Positions 43,900-53,208 of a DNA stretch of 64,000 nucleotides are shown here, in pieces (positions within the stretch are counted from its first letter, which is position 1; each line of letters begins with the position of its first letter). The stretch is from Oscillospiraceae bacterium (GTDB lineage Bacteria > Bacillota > Clostridia > Oscillospirales > Ruminococcaceae), in assembly GCA_021199335.1 (NCBI GenBank), contig JAJQIG010000018.1:1-64000 (forward strand), in the 5' to 3' direction. The notes beneath the pieces are model-generated. The model was not told the origin of the DNA. It made no database searches and saw only the letters and a program-made list of their open reading frames with translations. The translations under genes were made by a program, and so were the position numbers.

Positions 43900-46866
43900 T
43901 TATTCTATGGCTTTAAGTGAAGCCGCCATATCAATTTTCTTAAGTCTGAAATAAAGATAAACATCAACCGCAGCCGTAAACAAAATGGTCATTCCCGCAG
44001 CCGCAAGGAAACAATATGCCGGAATATCGGGCGCAAACATTACCGCATCAACCTCTGCGGTTTTTATTACAAACCCTTCAAAAAATATTCCAACAACAAG
44101 TCCGACAATCATTCCAAGCATTGCTGAAGCAGTATTTTCCCTGTATATATACGCAGCGGTTTCTCCGTCATAAAAGCCGAGCACCTTTATTGTTGCAAGC
44201 TCATGTATTCGCTCATTTACATTTATATTCGCAAGGTTAAACATTACCACAAACGCAAGTGCGCCTGCGGCGGCTATTATTACCACAACAATCAGTGACA
44301 AGCTGCTTACAAGGCTTCTGAACTTATCTACACCGCCCGAAGAATAGGTTATCGCAAGAACATCCTCGCGGTTAACAAGCGCCTCCGATAGGGTATCCTC
44401 CGCCGAAGCAGATATATCGGTCATATTGACATACACTATATTATTTTTTACTGAATTGTCAAATCCCGCTTTATCATACGCCGAAGAAGACATATAAACA
44501 AAGTTATAGGTATAATTTTCTGCAATTCCCATTACGGTGATATCATATCCGTTGTTGAAGTGAACCTTATCGCCTGTTTTAAGGTCAAGAACCCTTGAAA
44601 GCTTTTCATTTATTATAATTCCATCTTCACTTACATCCAGCTCATCTTGGCTGACCCTTTCATGCAAATCCACGAACGTCCTGAATTGATCTTCATTTTC
44701 GGGAACAACAAGATATACCTCCGCCGTTTCACCCTCCGAATTATAGATGTCGCACAGCTTTTGCATTGCATACATAGATTCGGATGCAATACCTGTTTCA
44801 TTTATGCATTCCGTGATTTTATCAAAATCAACCTTATCCTCATCGACTGCGATAAGTGCGTCATACTTGAAAACATCGACATACTGGCGGTCAACAATGC
44901 TTACAATCGAATAACGCAGACCGAATGCCGCAAGCAGAAGCGCCGTACAGCCGCCTACACCGATAATCGTCATAAACGCCCTGCTCTTGTATCGAAAAAG
45001 GTTGCGGAAGGTTACTTTTTGAGTAAATTTAAGTCTTTTCCAAAAGAAATCGAAACTCTCTAGGATGATACGCTTACCGTTTTTAGGCGGTTTTGCCCTC
45101 ATAAGCTGCGCAGGACGGGATACAAGCTCTTTACGGCAGGAATAAAGAGATGCAAGGCTTGTACAAAGGCAAGCTACAAGCGTACAAATTATTCCATAGC
45201 TCCAAATAAACGGTGTTTCAATCGATTCCTGTGCATACATCGACTGATAACACATAAATATTACTGACGGGAGCAACTTAAAACCTATAGCAAGACCAAC
45301 CAATGCCCCCGGAATACTTGCAGCGAGAGCGTATAAAATATACTGTGAAATAATGTCAAACCTGCCATAACCTAAGGCTTTAAGCGTTCCAATCTGAATG
45401 CGCTGCTCCTCAACCATTCGGCCCATAGTGGTCCAGCAGACAAGGGCTGCGACAAGTATAAAAAATATCGGGAAAACCTTTGCAATGGCATCAATTCTGT
45501 CACAATCTTCACCATAATTAGAAAAATAGGGATAGTAATCATCACGATTGAAAACATACCACTGCGCATCCTTGACGGCTTCGGCAACGTCATTTTCCGC
45601 ATCGGCAATTTCAGCCTTTGCATTGGCAATCTCGACTTCGCCGTCTGCAATTTCAACCGCAGCATCATCAAGCTCCCTGCGGGCATCGTCAAGGCTTTGT
45701 TCGGCTTCAAGAATATTTTCATTAAGAGCGGAAATATATTGCTCTATCCCCTGTTTTGATGCTGACTTTGTTCCGTCATCGTACTCAGTCGGGGTCATCA
45801 TATAAGCCATAATAAGCTGCTCAAGAATTCCATCCGTTGCAAAGGAATCCCCCTTATTAAGTGAATCGATTTTATTGTAAACCTCGTCTGTACCCTGTGC
45901 GGTTTCCGTTTCATAATCGGAGAGAATTTCGTTCAGCTCGTTTACAACGGAGCTTAAATCATCAATGATTAATTCGCCGTCATGATACTCCTTTTCACCA
46001 TCCGCAAGCTGTTCCCTTGCATCGGAAAGCTCGGATTCAGCATCGGACAATTCAGCCTTTGCATCATTTATTTCATCATAGGCTTCATCTGTAATTTTCT
46101 GCACACGGCTTTCTACCATTACATCTGCAATTTCCTCATAATCACTTATGCAGGCAGCAACGTAATCGCTGTATTTCTCCTTAAAAGGGTCGAGCTCATC
46201 TGCGCCTTTCAGTGAAACATAGACATCCGTATAAACCTCAAGCGAGAAATTCTCCTCAGGAACAAGAACTCCGCCGTTTATTACGCCGTTACCGATAGAG
46301 GTTGTTCCCCTTTCAAAAGCAATATACATAGGAAATTGGACATATCCGACAACGGTGTATTCCGCAGATTTTAGGGTATCCTCAATCACATCATCGCCCG
46401 ATGCTTCAAGAGTGATAACATCACCGATTGCAGGGGTTTCGGATGAATAAAATTTATAATCAACCACACACTCGGATGAATTTTCCGGGAATCTGCCCTC
46501 GGTAAGCTTGGGAATATTAATACTGCTGTTGGGATTATAGGAATAAACCTTTGCGACCTTGCGGCTGATATTCTCACAGCTTATGTAAAGGTCGGCAGTA
46601 TAGCCAGCCTCTGCAAGCTCCGCATTTTCGTACTGCAATATTGCCTCCAGCTCGTCATCCTCAAAACCCAGAGTCGAAATCAGGTGTATATCGTCAAGAT
46701 TTTGCTCGGTATAGGATTTCCATGCAGCCTTTTTCATATCGGGACCGGCTGCCTTTATTCCCGCATAAAATCCACAGCCTATTGCGATAATTATGAAAAT
46801 TGCCGCAAATCTTCCAAAGCTGTTTTTCACGCTGCGGAATGTACTTAATATCAAGGCCTTCTTCAT
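43900..46866 (-). CDS. FtsX-type ABC transporter permease with large coiled-coil domain
   Basis: About 988 residues. An N-terminal membrane helix (about 18-36), a first extracellular domain (to about 250), a coiled coil rich in DAKAEL/DAEAEI-type heptads (about 260-430), then FtsX-like permease helices (about 460-590), a second extracellular MacB-like domain (about 670-830) and a final FtsX helix set (about 840-970). This layout fits MacB/BceB-like exporters or mechanotransmission ABC systems. The ATG is 21 bases from the ATPase stop. The substrate is unknown; the neighbour PASTA protein hints at the cell wall. A TTG two codons upstream is an alternative start. Confidence 0.85.
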   Translation of the reverse strand: MKKALILSTFRSVKNSFGRFAAIFIIIAIGCGFYAGIKAAGPDMKKAAWKSYTEQNLDDIHLISTLGFEDDELEAILQYENAELAEAGYTADLYISCENISRKVAKVYSYNPNSSINIPKLTEGRFPENSSECVVDYKFYSSETPAIGDVITLEASGDDVIEDTLKSAEYTVVGYVQFPMYIAFERGTTSIGNGVINGGVLVPEENFSLEVYTDVYVSLKGADELDPFKEKYSDYVAACISDYEEIADVMVESRVQKITDEAYDEINDAKAELSDAESELSDAREQLADGEKEYHDGELIIDDLSSVVNELNEILSDYETETAQGTDEVYNKIDSLNKGDSFATDGILEQLIMAYMMTPTEYDDGTKSASKQGIEQYISALNENILEAEQSLDDARRELDDAAVEIADGEVEIANAKAEIADAENDVAEAVKDAQWYVFNRDDYYPYFSNYGEDCDRIDAIAKVFPIFFILVAALVCWTTMGRMVEEQRIQIGTLKALGYGRFDIISQYILYALAASIPGALVGLAIGFKLLPSVIFMCYQSMYAQESIETPFIWSYGIICTLVACLCTSLASLYSCRKELVSRPAQLMRAKPPKNGKRIILESFDFFWKRLKFTQKVTFRNLFRYKSRAFMTIIGVGGCTALLLAAFGLRYSIVSIVDRQYVDVFKYDALIAVDEDKVDFDKITECINETGIASESMYAMQKLCDIYNSEGETAEVYLVVPENEDQFRTFVDLHERVSQDELDVSEDGIIINEKLSRVLDLKTGDKVHFNNGYDITVMGIAENYTYNFVYMSSSAYDKAGFDNSVKNNIVYVNMTDISASAEDTLSEALVNREDVLAITYSSGGVDKFRSLVSSLSLIVVVIIAAAGALAFVVMFNLANINVNERIHELATIKVLGFYDGETAAYIYRENTASAMLGMIVGLVVGIFFEGFVIKTAEVDAVMFAPDIPAYCFLAAAGMTILFTAAVDVYLYFRLKKIDMAASLKAIE

Positions 46867-46887
46867 ACACAAACCATTCCTTTCAGC

Positions 46888-47589
46888 CTACCACTCAATT
46901 TCCTCAACGGGAACGGGATGCTCATTAATTGTTATATTGGCAACCTTACTGCTTTTTATTGTGATAACCCTATCTGCCATAGGTGTAATTGCCTGATTAT
47001 GGGTAATAACAACGACGGTCATACCCGATTTCCGACAAGTATCCTGCAAAAGCTTGAGAATAGTTTTTCCCGTATTATAATCGAGGGCACCTGTTGGTTC
47101 ATCACAGAGGAGCAGCTTAGGGGATTTTGCAAGCGCCCTTGCAATAGAAACTCTTTGCTGTTCTCCCCCGGAAAGCTGTGCAGGAAAATTATCGAGCCTA
47201 TCTCCAAGCCCAACCTGCTTCAGAACCTCTTCGGCATCAAGAGCGTTTTTGCATATCTGAGTTGCAAGCTCAACATTTTCCTTTGCCGTAAGATTTTGAA
47301 CAAGGTTATAAAATTGAAAAACGAAGCCAATATCATAGCGTCGATATGTAATCATCCTTTTGGAGTTAAACTTTGCAATATCTGTTCCGTCAACAATGAT
47401 TTCGCCTTCATCGCATCTATCCATTCCTCCGAGCATATTAAGGACTGTGGTTTTTCCCGCTCCGCTCGCACCAACAATTACTGCAAACTCGCCTTTTTCT
47501 ATCTCAAAGCTTACTCCGTCGGACGCTGAAATAGTAACTTCACCCATTTTGTATCTTTTATACACATTTTTCAATTCAACATAGCTCAT
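46888..47589 (-). CDS. ABC transporter ATP-binding protein (MacB/LolD type)
   Basis: 233 residues, the size of LolD/MacB-type ATPases. Walker A is [12 protein letters not shown], the Q-loop VFQFYNLVQ, the signature [15 protein letters not shown], Walker [14 protein letters not shown]-loop VVITHN. GGAAGGG lies before the chosen ATG (MSYVELKN). It partners the FtsX permease just downstream. Confidence 0.93.
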   Translation of the reverse strand: MSYVELKNVYKRYKMGEVTISASDGVSFEIEKGEFAVIVGASGAGKTTVLNMLGGMDRCDEGEIIVDGTDIAKFNSKRMITYRRYDIGFVFQFYNLVQNLTAKENVELATQICKNALDAEEVLKQVGLGDRLDNFPAQLSGGEQQRVSIARALAKSPKLLLCDEPTGALDYNTGKTILKLLQDTCRKSGMTVVVITHNQAITPMADRVITIKSSKVANITINEHPVPVEEIEW

Positions 47590-47635
47590 AATAATACCCT
47601 TCCGTACAAAATCATACAACAATTCATCTTTTTTC

Positions 47636-47664
47636 ATTATAACACAAAATTCGACAATTTTAAA
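47636..47664 (-). promoter_or_regulatory. Promoter of the ABC operon
   Basis: Minus strand TATAAT with TG-type extension (TGTGTTATAAT) and a weak TTTAAA -35 at 17 bases. It lies next to the GH74 terminator. Confidence 0.55.
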
Positions 47665-47671
47665 GGAAAAA

Positions 47672-47711
47672 TAAAGAAAAATTAGGGACATACCAAAACC
47701 GATATGCCCCT
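47672..47711 (-). terminator. Terminator of the GH74 gene
   Basis: Arms AGGGGCATATC / GGTATGTCCCT (minus strand, two wobble pairs) followed by a T-rich tract. Confidence 0.75.
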
Positions 47712-47717
47712 TTAAAA

Positions 47718-49970
47718 CTATTTCTCGTTCTTATCGCAATAAACAATGCCAAGACCTACGGTACTCATATAGCACCTGCCGTAAACATTCATGTCGCCGA
47801 CAATAAATGCGCCGTTTCCCGTTCCTCCGAACTGATGAAGATCATCGTTTACTCTTACCCACGTTTCACCGTTATCCTCTGACATATATATACCCTTTGT
47901 GTCGTTATCCTTTGTTGTTCCGTAAATGTATATAACGTATGGATCACCGTCATTCTTTGCCTTTCCTATACCCACAGCTTCACAGTAAACAACGTTAGGC
48001 ACAAGCTCGGAGCTTTCACCATGGTTTGTCGCTTTAAAAAGTCCCGCACCGTTCGGGATATAGAATGTACCCTCCTCACCGGGAACTACACAGAGCCTTT
48101 TAAAGCTCGGATTAACAAGAGCCATTTTAGAGAAGGTAACTCCGCCATCGGAGCTAAGATATACATTGCTGTTTCCGCAGCCATACACATAACTGCTGTT
48201 TTCAGGATCTCCTATAAGATAAAGATTGCCGCCGACTATACCTGTGCAGGCATTCCATGTTTTGCCCCAATTCTCCGTATAGAACGCTTTAAGCGCATTC
48301 TCTGGACTCCAAACAAGGCGGGAACCATCAGCGGTGAGGGCAACGCTTCCGTTATAGTAAACCTTTCCCTCTTCAGGGGAGTTGGTGATAAAGCTCCATG
48401 TATTTCCGCCGTCCGTTGAATAAGTGAGAAGCTGCTCGCTTTCGCTGCCGCCGACCTTAACCCATATATCTGTGTTCTGCGAAGCAATTGCCATACCCGT
48501 TGTTGAACCGATTTTGTCCTGATGACGTTCTGCCGGAGTATAAATATCCTCATGAACAAACCCATCATAATCAAGCGTTGCAGAAACAAGCGGTTCGCCC
48601 TCAATGGAAATGAGTTCCATAGGAACAGTTTCCTCTATTCCCCTTGCGTTAAAGTAAAATTCGGGAGAGTCACTCCATATGTTGTCGCAGGCAAAAATTC
48701 CGTTACCCGATGTTACCATAATTTCATCCGAATTAAAAGGATTTATCGCCATTGAACAGCACCAATGCATAGCGCAGTCCTCAATCCATGGTATGCCGCC
48801 CGTAGACATCGATGCATTTTCAATAACATTTGTCCATGTTTTTCCGCCGTCCGTGGATGTATAGAACACATCTCCGAACGATCCGTTTGGCTGCTCCTTC
48901 CATATACCCGTTGAAACAAGAACAAGCCTGTTATCATCATTCGGATCTATAACAATATCGCCGTAGGACTGAAATTCAGGGGAAATTTTCTCCGCCGATT
49001 TATCCGAAGCGTTGTATCTGTAAACATCGCCGAGAGCGCAGTTCCAGGGTCCCTCATTGTTCGCATAAACAACATAAACATTTCCCTGAGAATCAAGCTT
49101 TATTCTCTCCGGCATATAATCATTGATGGCATTTTCAACCACAGACCAACTGTTTCCACCATCCTCGGAAACAAAGAGATTGCCATCATCCGTTCCCTTT
49201 TGTGAAACGGAAGCGTAAATCCTCTGGGATACACCATCCTTTTCGCTTGACGGATCAAACACAATTACATTTATTCCCACGCCGTTAGCGGTTGAAGTTA
49301 CAGGGAAGCTGCTCACGGATTCCCATGTATATCCGCCATCGGTGCTTTTAATCATACCGCCTGTTCTTCCTCCGACAAAAATCACATCTCCGTTATTAGG
49401 GTCAACCGCAATTCTCTCGCCGTTTCCCCTTCCCATGCCGTTGCCGTGAACCTTAATTTGGTCGGTAAGCTCGATTACCTCGAAGGTTTCGCCATAATCG
49501 GAGGATTTAAGCAGAGCCGTTTTACCATTGCTGAAATAATCCGTTCCTGCAAGGAGATATACCTTTGAAGCATCATTTGGATCAACTGCAAGTCCGTCAA
49601 TTCCAAGCAGACCTTTATCATCGTCCGAAACCCAATAGCTGATGGATTTCCAACGCTGCTCCTCCTCAGACCAACGATAAGCGCCGCCGACATCGGTCCT
49701 TGCATAATAAACACCCTCCTCGCAGGTGCTGAAAACTCCCGTTACAAATCCGCCGCCGCCGATTTCAACCTGACCGTACGACCAGTCGCTGTTAACAAAG
49801 ACATCAGCCGCAGCATCGGATGCTGCAGTTTCCGACACAGATGATGCCGAATCGGTATCCTCGCCCACATCTTCGCCACTATCGGTACAACCGACAAAAG
49901 CGGATACCGAAACAAAAAGCGCTGTTACAGCCGCCACAGTTTTTCTGAAGAAAATATTGTTTTTAACCAT
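47718..49970 (-). CDS. Secreted GH74-family xyloglucanase-like lipoprotein
   Basis: 750 residues. Signal peptide (1-27) with lipobox AFVGC, so Cys28 should be lipidated; then a Ser/Asp/Glu-rich linker to about 60. The rest is the seven-bladed double-propeller GH74 fold: EIGGGGFVTGVF, the family block YYARTDVGGAYRW with the likely catalytic Asp93, repeated STDGG/SEDGG/SSDGG (BNR/Asp-box) turns, and TADGSRLVWSPE (about 545-556), where the second acid is expected. Predicted to cut xyloglucan outside the cell while tethered to the membrane. No dockerin or carbohydrate-binding module is seen. It has a strong promoter and a LacI/CcpA-like operator. Confidence 0.88.
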   Translation of the reverse strand: MVKNNIFFRKTVAAVTALFVSVSAFVGCTDSGEDVGEDTDSASSVSETAASDAAADVFVNSDWSYGQVEIGGGGFVTGVFSTCEEGVYYARTDVGGAYRWSEEEQRWKSISYWVSDDDKGLLGIDGLAVDPNDASKVYLLAGTDYFSNGKTALLKSSDYGETFEVIELTDQIKVHGNGMGRGNGERIAVDPNNGDVIFVGGRTGGMIKSTDGGYTWESVSSFPVTSTANGVGINVIVFDPSSEKDGVSQRIYASVSQKGTDDGNLFVSEDGGNSWSVVENAINDYMPERIKLDSQGNVYVVYANNEGPWNCALGDVYRYNASDKSAEKISPEFQSYGDIVIDPNDDNRLVLVSTGIWKEQPNGSFGDVFYTSTDGGKTWTNVIENASMSTGGIPWIEDCAMHWCCSMAINPFNSDEIMVTSGNGIFACDNIWSDSPEFYFNARGIEETVPMELISIEGEPLVSATLDYDGFVHEDIYTPAERHQDKIGSTTGMAIASQNTDIWVKVGGSESEQLLTYSTDGGNTWSFITNSPEEGKVYYNGSVALTADGSRLVWSPENALKAFYTENWGKTWNACTGIVGGNLYLIGDPENSSYVYGCGNSNVYLSSDGGVTFSKMALVNPSFKRLCVVPGEEGTFYIPNGAGLFKATNHGESSELVPNVVYCEAVGIGKAKNDGDPYVIYIYGTTKDNDTKGIYMSEDNGETWVRVNDDLHQFGGTGNGAFIVGDMNVYGRCYMSTVGLGIVYCDKNEK

Positions 49971-50020
49971 AATTAACCTCCGTTGTTTGCCAAATATATC
50001 TAAAAAATATCAGCATAAAT

Positions 50021-50034
50021 TGAAAACGATTTCA
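50021..50034 (-). promoter_or_regulatory. LacI/CcpA-type operator in the GH74 leader
   Basis: Near-perfect palindrome TGAAAACGATTTCA (plus strand) around a central CG, the form of cre and other LacI-family sites. It lies about 20 bases downstream of the predicted start, where binding would block transcription. Confidence 0.6.
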
Positions 50035-50062
50035 CAATTTGCTCCGACAATTACTCTTTAAA

Positions 50063-50091
50063 ATTATAGAATATAATATACAAAAAGTCAA
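50063..50091 (-). promoter_or_regulatory. Promoter of the GH74 gene
   Basis: Minus strand TTGACT, 17 bases, TATAAT. The transcript would have a leader of about 85 bases. Confidence 0.85.
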
Positions 50092-50149
50092 TAGTTTTTT
50101 TGTTAATTGGTGAATACTTCGGCATTGATGCAAAAGCGGTAAAAAAATG

Positions 50150-50178
50150 TTGATTTTTTTATTGAAAAATGGTATAAT
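50150..50178 (+). promoter_or_regulatory. Promoter of the WYL regulator gene
   Basis: Plus strand TTGATT, 17 bases, TATAAT, divergent from the GH74 promoter. Confidence 0.75.
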
Positions 50179-50212
50179 TTATTTCGTAAAATTATTTGGG
50201 AAGTGATTAAAT

Positions 50213-51208
50213 ATGTCAAAATCCAAAGCCTACCCCAATCAACATTTGAAGATGCTTTATCTTTCTAAAATTTTCATTGAACAAACCGATGAAGAACACC
50301 AAATTACTACAACGGAGATTACGAAGATGCTTGCCCATTACGGCGTTTCGGCAGAAAGAAAGGCACTTTACAGGGATATTAACGACCTTATAGAATTTGG
50401 TATGGATATTATCATAACCAAAAGCAATAAAAACAGCTACTACCTCGGAAGCAGAGAGTTTGAGCTCCCGGAACTTAAACTTCTTGCTGACGCAGTTTGT
50501 TCCGCAAAATTTCTTACCGAAAAAAAGTCAAATCAGCTTCTCGAAAAGATTGAGTCGCTTGCAGGCGTACATCAGGGAAGCCTTATCGGGCGTCAGATTT
50601 ATGTTGCGGACAGGGTGAAATCGATCAATGAACAGATTTACATAAACGTTGATGCTATTCACAATGCAATAGATCAAAAAAAGCAGATTTCTTTCAGATA
50701 TTTTGACTACGGCATTGACAAAAGACCCGTTTACCGTGAAGGAACAAGGGTTGCTTCTCCCTACTCCCTTATATGGTGCGATGAAAAATATTACCTTGTT
50801 GCATACTATTTGAAATATCCGGACGACCTCACAAACTTCCGTGTTGACCGTATGTCCGATATAAAAATACTTGACGATGACATTTTAGTTTCACCCGAAA
50901 AATTTAACGTTTCCGAATACATGAATTCCACATTTTCTATGTTCAGCGGGGATGTAATCAACGCTGAGCTTAAATTTCACAAAAGCCTCATCAATCCCGT
51001 TCTTGACAGATTCGGCATGGGCGCGGCAATAAAACGACTTGATGAAGAAAATTTTGTTGTAAAAGCACCAATCAAAGCGACCGGTCCGTTCTTCGGCTGG
51101 CTTTTCCAATTTGGGAGCAAGGCTTCAATACACAAACCCACCGAACTTAAAGAGCAATACAAATATATGCTGAAATCGGTTTTTGAAAATGAGAATACCG
51201 AGGAATAA
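50213..51208 (+). CDS. WYL-domain transcriptional regulator
   Basis: 331 residues. N-terminal winged helix (about 8-75, with YPNQHLKMLYLSKIF and RKALYRDINDLIEFG), then a WYL domain (about 145-230) with ISFRYFDYG and PYSLIWCDEKYYLVAYY, and a C-terminal WCX-type extension. WYL proteins sense small ligands or nucleic acids and act as repressors or activators. The divergent GH74 lipoprotein and the downstream sugar kinase are possible targets; this is inference from position. It is followed at 24 bases by the kinase gene. Confidence 0.88.
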   Translation: MSKSKAYPNQHLKMLYLSKIFIEQTDEEHQITTTEITKMLAHYGVSAERKALYRDINDLIEFGMDIIITKSNKNSYYLGSREFELPELKLLADAVCSAKFLTEKKSNQLLEKIESLAGVHQGSLIGRQIYVADRVKSINEQIYINVDAIHNAIDQKKQISFRYFDYGIDKRPVYREGTRVASPYSLIWCDEKYYLVAYYLKYPDDLTNFRVDRMSDIKILDDDILVSPEKFNVSEYMNSTFSMFSGDVINAELKFHKSLINPVLDRFGMGAAIKRLDEENFVVKAPIKATGPFFGWLFQFGSKASIHKPTELKEQYKYMLKSVFENENTEE

Positions 51209-51232
51209 TTCTGTAAGGAGCATAATCTTAAA

Positions 51233-52135
51233 ATGATATACACAGTTACTTTTAATCCCGCCGTAGACTATGTTGTAAAAACGGATGAGCTTATTGCGGG
51301 TCAGGTCAACCGTTCTGAAAGGGAGAGTGTTTTTTTCGGAGGAAAGGGTATCAATGTTTCCATTATACTCAAGGAGCTTGGCATCAATTCCGAGGCTCTC
51401 GGTTTTGTTGCGGGATTTACGGGAAAGGCGATTGAGGAGGGCATTTCCTCCGCAGGAATAAAAACAAATTTTGTTCACCTCAAAAACGGCTTTTCACGTA
51501 TTAATGTAAAAATCAAGTCGAACACCGAAACAGAGCTTAACGGTCAAGGCCCGAAAATCAATGAGGATGAAGTTAACGAACTTTACCGAAGGCTTGATAA
51601 GCTGAATGACGGTGATATTCTTGTGCTTGCGGGAAGCGTTCCATCTTCACTGCCGAGAGATATTTATGAGAAAATCATTGCGCATCTTGAAAAGAAGAAA
51701 ATTCGGTTTGTGGTTGACGCCGCAAATGATTTGCTTCTCAATGTTCTTATAAGCAAGCCTTTCATCATTAAGCCGAACAACTTTGAGCTTTCGGAAATGT
51801 TCAACACTGAAATAAATTCAACGGATGAAGTGATTTTTTATGCGAAGAAGCTGCGTGAAATGGGAGCGTGCAACGTGCTTGTTTCAATGGCTGAAAACGG
51901 AGCGGTTCTTGCGGACGAAAACGGCTCCATTCACGTCATCGATGCACCGAAAGGAAAGGCAATCAACTCCGTTGGCGCAGGCGACGCTATGCTTGCGGGA
52001 TTTCTTGCAGGATTCCTCGAAAAGGGCGATTACGGCTATGCTCTCAAGCTTGGAACAGCCGCAGGAAGCGCAACAGCATTTTCGGAGGATTTAGCTCGAA
52101 AAGCCGATATTGAGAAGCTTCTCAAAACGCTTTAA
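51233..52135 (+). CDS. 1-phosphofructokinase family sugar kinase
   Basis: PfkB-family kinase, 300 residues. The N-terminal TFNPAVDYVV, the FGGKGINVS substrate loop and the C-terminal SVGAGDAMLAGFLAGF nucleotide/anion motif are typical of FruK and LacC. Substrate is either fructose 1-phosphate or tagatose 6-phosphate. No PTS transporter or DeoR regulator is next to it, which is unusual for fruK. A ribosome site AAGGAG lies upstream. It probably shares a transcript with the WYL gene. Confidence 0.85.
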   Translation: MIYTVTFNPAVDYVVKTDELIAGQVNRSERESVFFGGKGINVSIILKELGINSEALGFVAGFTGKAIEEGISSAGIKTNFVHLKNGFSRINVKIKSNTETELNGQGPKINEDEVNELYRRLDKLNDGDILVLAGSVPSSLPRDIYEKIIAHLEKKKIRFVVDAANDLLLNVLISKPFIIKPNNFELSEMFNTEINSTDEVIFYAKKLREMGACNVLVSMAENGAVLADENGSIHVIDAPKGKAINSVGAGDAMLAGFLAGFLEKGDYGYALKLGTAAGSATAFSEDLARKADIEKLLKTL

Positions 52136-52164
52136 TCCCCTTAGTTCACAGGGGTTATATTCCT

Positions 52165-52191
52165 ATTCGGCGAGTTATATGCACGCCGAAT
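52165..52191 (+). other. Hairpin between the kinase gene and yqeY
   Basis: Eight-base perfect arms ATTCGGCG / CGCCGAAT, loop of 11 bases, no T-run. It lies about 40 bases ahead of the yqeY-like start and might be an mRNA element. Confidence 0.4.
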
Positions 52192-52230
52192 GAACATAAT
52201 ATATTACAATTTTATCGGAGGTTAATTAAA

Positions 52231-52671
52231 ATGAGTTTTGCAGAATTACAGAGTGCCCTCAAGGATGCAATGAAAGCAAGGGACACACAGAAAAAAGAAG
52301 CCGTTCAGACACTTATTGCCGCTGTCAAGAAGGCTGCCATCGATTCGGGTGAAAGGGACAATATAACCGATGAGCTTACCGACAGCATTATTCTCAAGGA
52401 GCTTAAAATAGCCCGGGAACAGGTTGACACCTGCCCTGCCGAAGCTACCGAACAGCTTGAGGAATATAGAAACAAGCTTGAAATAATTCGCTCCTTTGCA
52501 CCAAAGCAGATGTCGGAGGAAGAGCTTCGCCCTTATATTGAAGAAAAGTTCGGAGAACTTATTGCATCAGGCAATAAGGGAGCTTACATGAAAACAATTA
52601 TGGCTGATTTAAAGGGCAAAGCTGACGGAAAACTTATTAACAAGGTCATTTCCGAAATAACCGCAAAATAA
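52231..52671 (+). CDS. GatB/YqeY-domain protein
   Basis: 146 residues, all-helical YqeY domain: residues SALKDAMKARDTQKKEAVQT open the family pattern, and IRSFAPKQMSEEEL and the C-terminal DLKGKADGKLINKVI are typical. The domain resembles the tRNA-binding tail of GatB, but free YqeY proteins have no firmly known role. GGAGG precedes the start. It is 2 bases from the next gene. Confidence 0.92.
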   Translation: MSFAELQSALKDAMKARDTQKKEAVQTLIAAVKKAAIDSGERDNITDELTDSIILKELKIAREQVDTCPAEATEQLEEYRNKLEIIRSFAPKQMSEEELRPYIEEKFGELIASGNKGAYMKTIMADLKGKADGKLINKVISEITAK

Positions 52672-52673
52672 GG

Positions 52674-53096
52674 ATGAAATCTATGGAAAGCAGAGTTCAA
52701 AGGGCGGTTGAATTGAAAAAGAAGGGTTACAACTGCGCCCAGGCGGTCGCCTGCACATACTGTGACCTTGTCGAGATTGATGAGGTCACAATGTTCAAGA
52801 TTACAGAGGGATTCGGAGTAGGTTTCGGCTGTATGCAGGGTACTTGCGGAGCAATTTCGGGGGCTGCGGTTCTTGCGGGACTTTTGAAAAGCAGCGGAGA
52901 TCTTGAAACACATGATACAAAGGCTGCTGTGCAGAAGTTATCGAAGGAAATTCTTACAGCGTTCGGCGAAAAAAACGGCGCGACAATCTGCCGCGAAATA
53001 AAGGGCGTTGACACGGGAGTTGTTCTGCGAAGCTGCCCGGGCTGCGTTGAGGATGCCGCCGCACTTGCGGAGAAAATTTTATTTTCCGACAAATAA
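52674..53096 (+). CDS. C_GCAxxG_C_C-family protein
   Basis: 140 residues. The defining pattern is CMQGTCGAISGAAV (near residues 55-68), with upstream NCAQAVACTY and downstream RSCPGC. Such small proteins are thought to bind metal or take part in redox electron transfer; their function is not established. It begins 2 bases after the yqeY stop; no signal peptide. An ATG three codons into the gene is an alternative start. Confidence 0.88.
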   Translation: MKSMESRVQRAVELKKKGYNCAQAVACTYCDLVEIDEVTMFKITEGFGVGFGCMQGTCGAISGAAVLAGLLKSSGDLETHDTKAAVQKLSKEILTAFGEKNGATICREIKGVDTGVVLRSCPGCVEDAAALAEKILFSDK

Positions 53097-53208
53097 TTTG
53101 ATTTTGCATAAAACAGCCTACTTTGTAAATAATAACTTTCAAAAAACAAGGTTGGTGCTGTACCGAAGATAACATACGCCGACTTTAAGTGAAAGGATTG
53201 CTATATTT

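Noticed and set aside
45548..45805. Plus-strand Ser/Ala-rich frame opposite the permease coiled coil
   Set aside because: Compositional shadow of the repeated Glu/Ala/Asp heptads on the coding strand.
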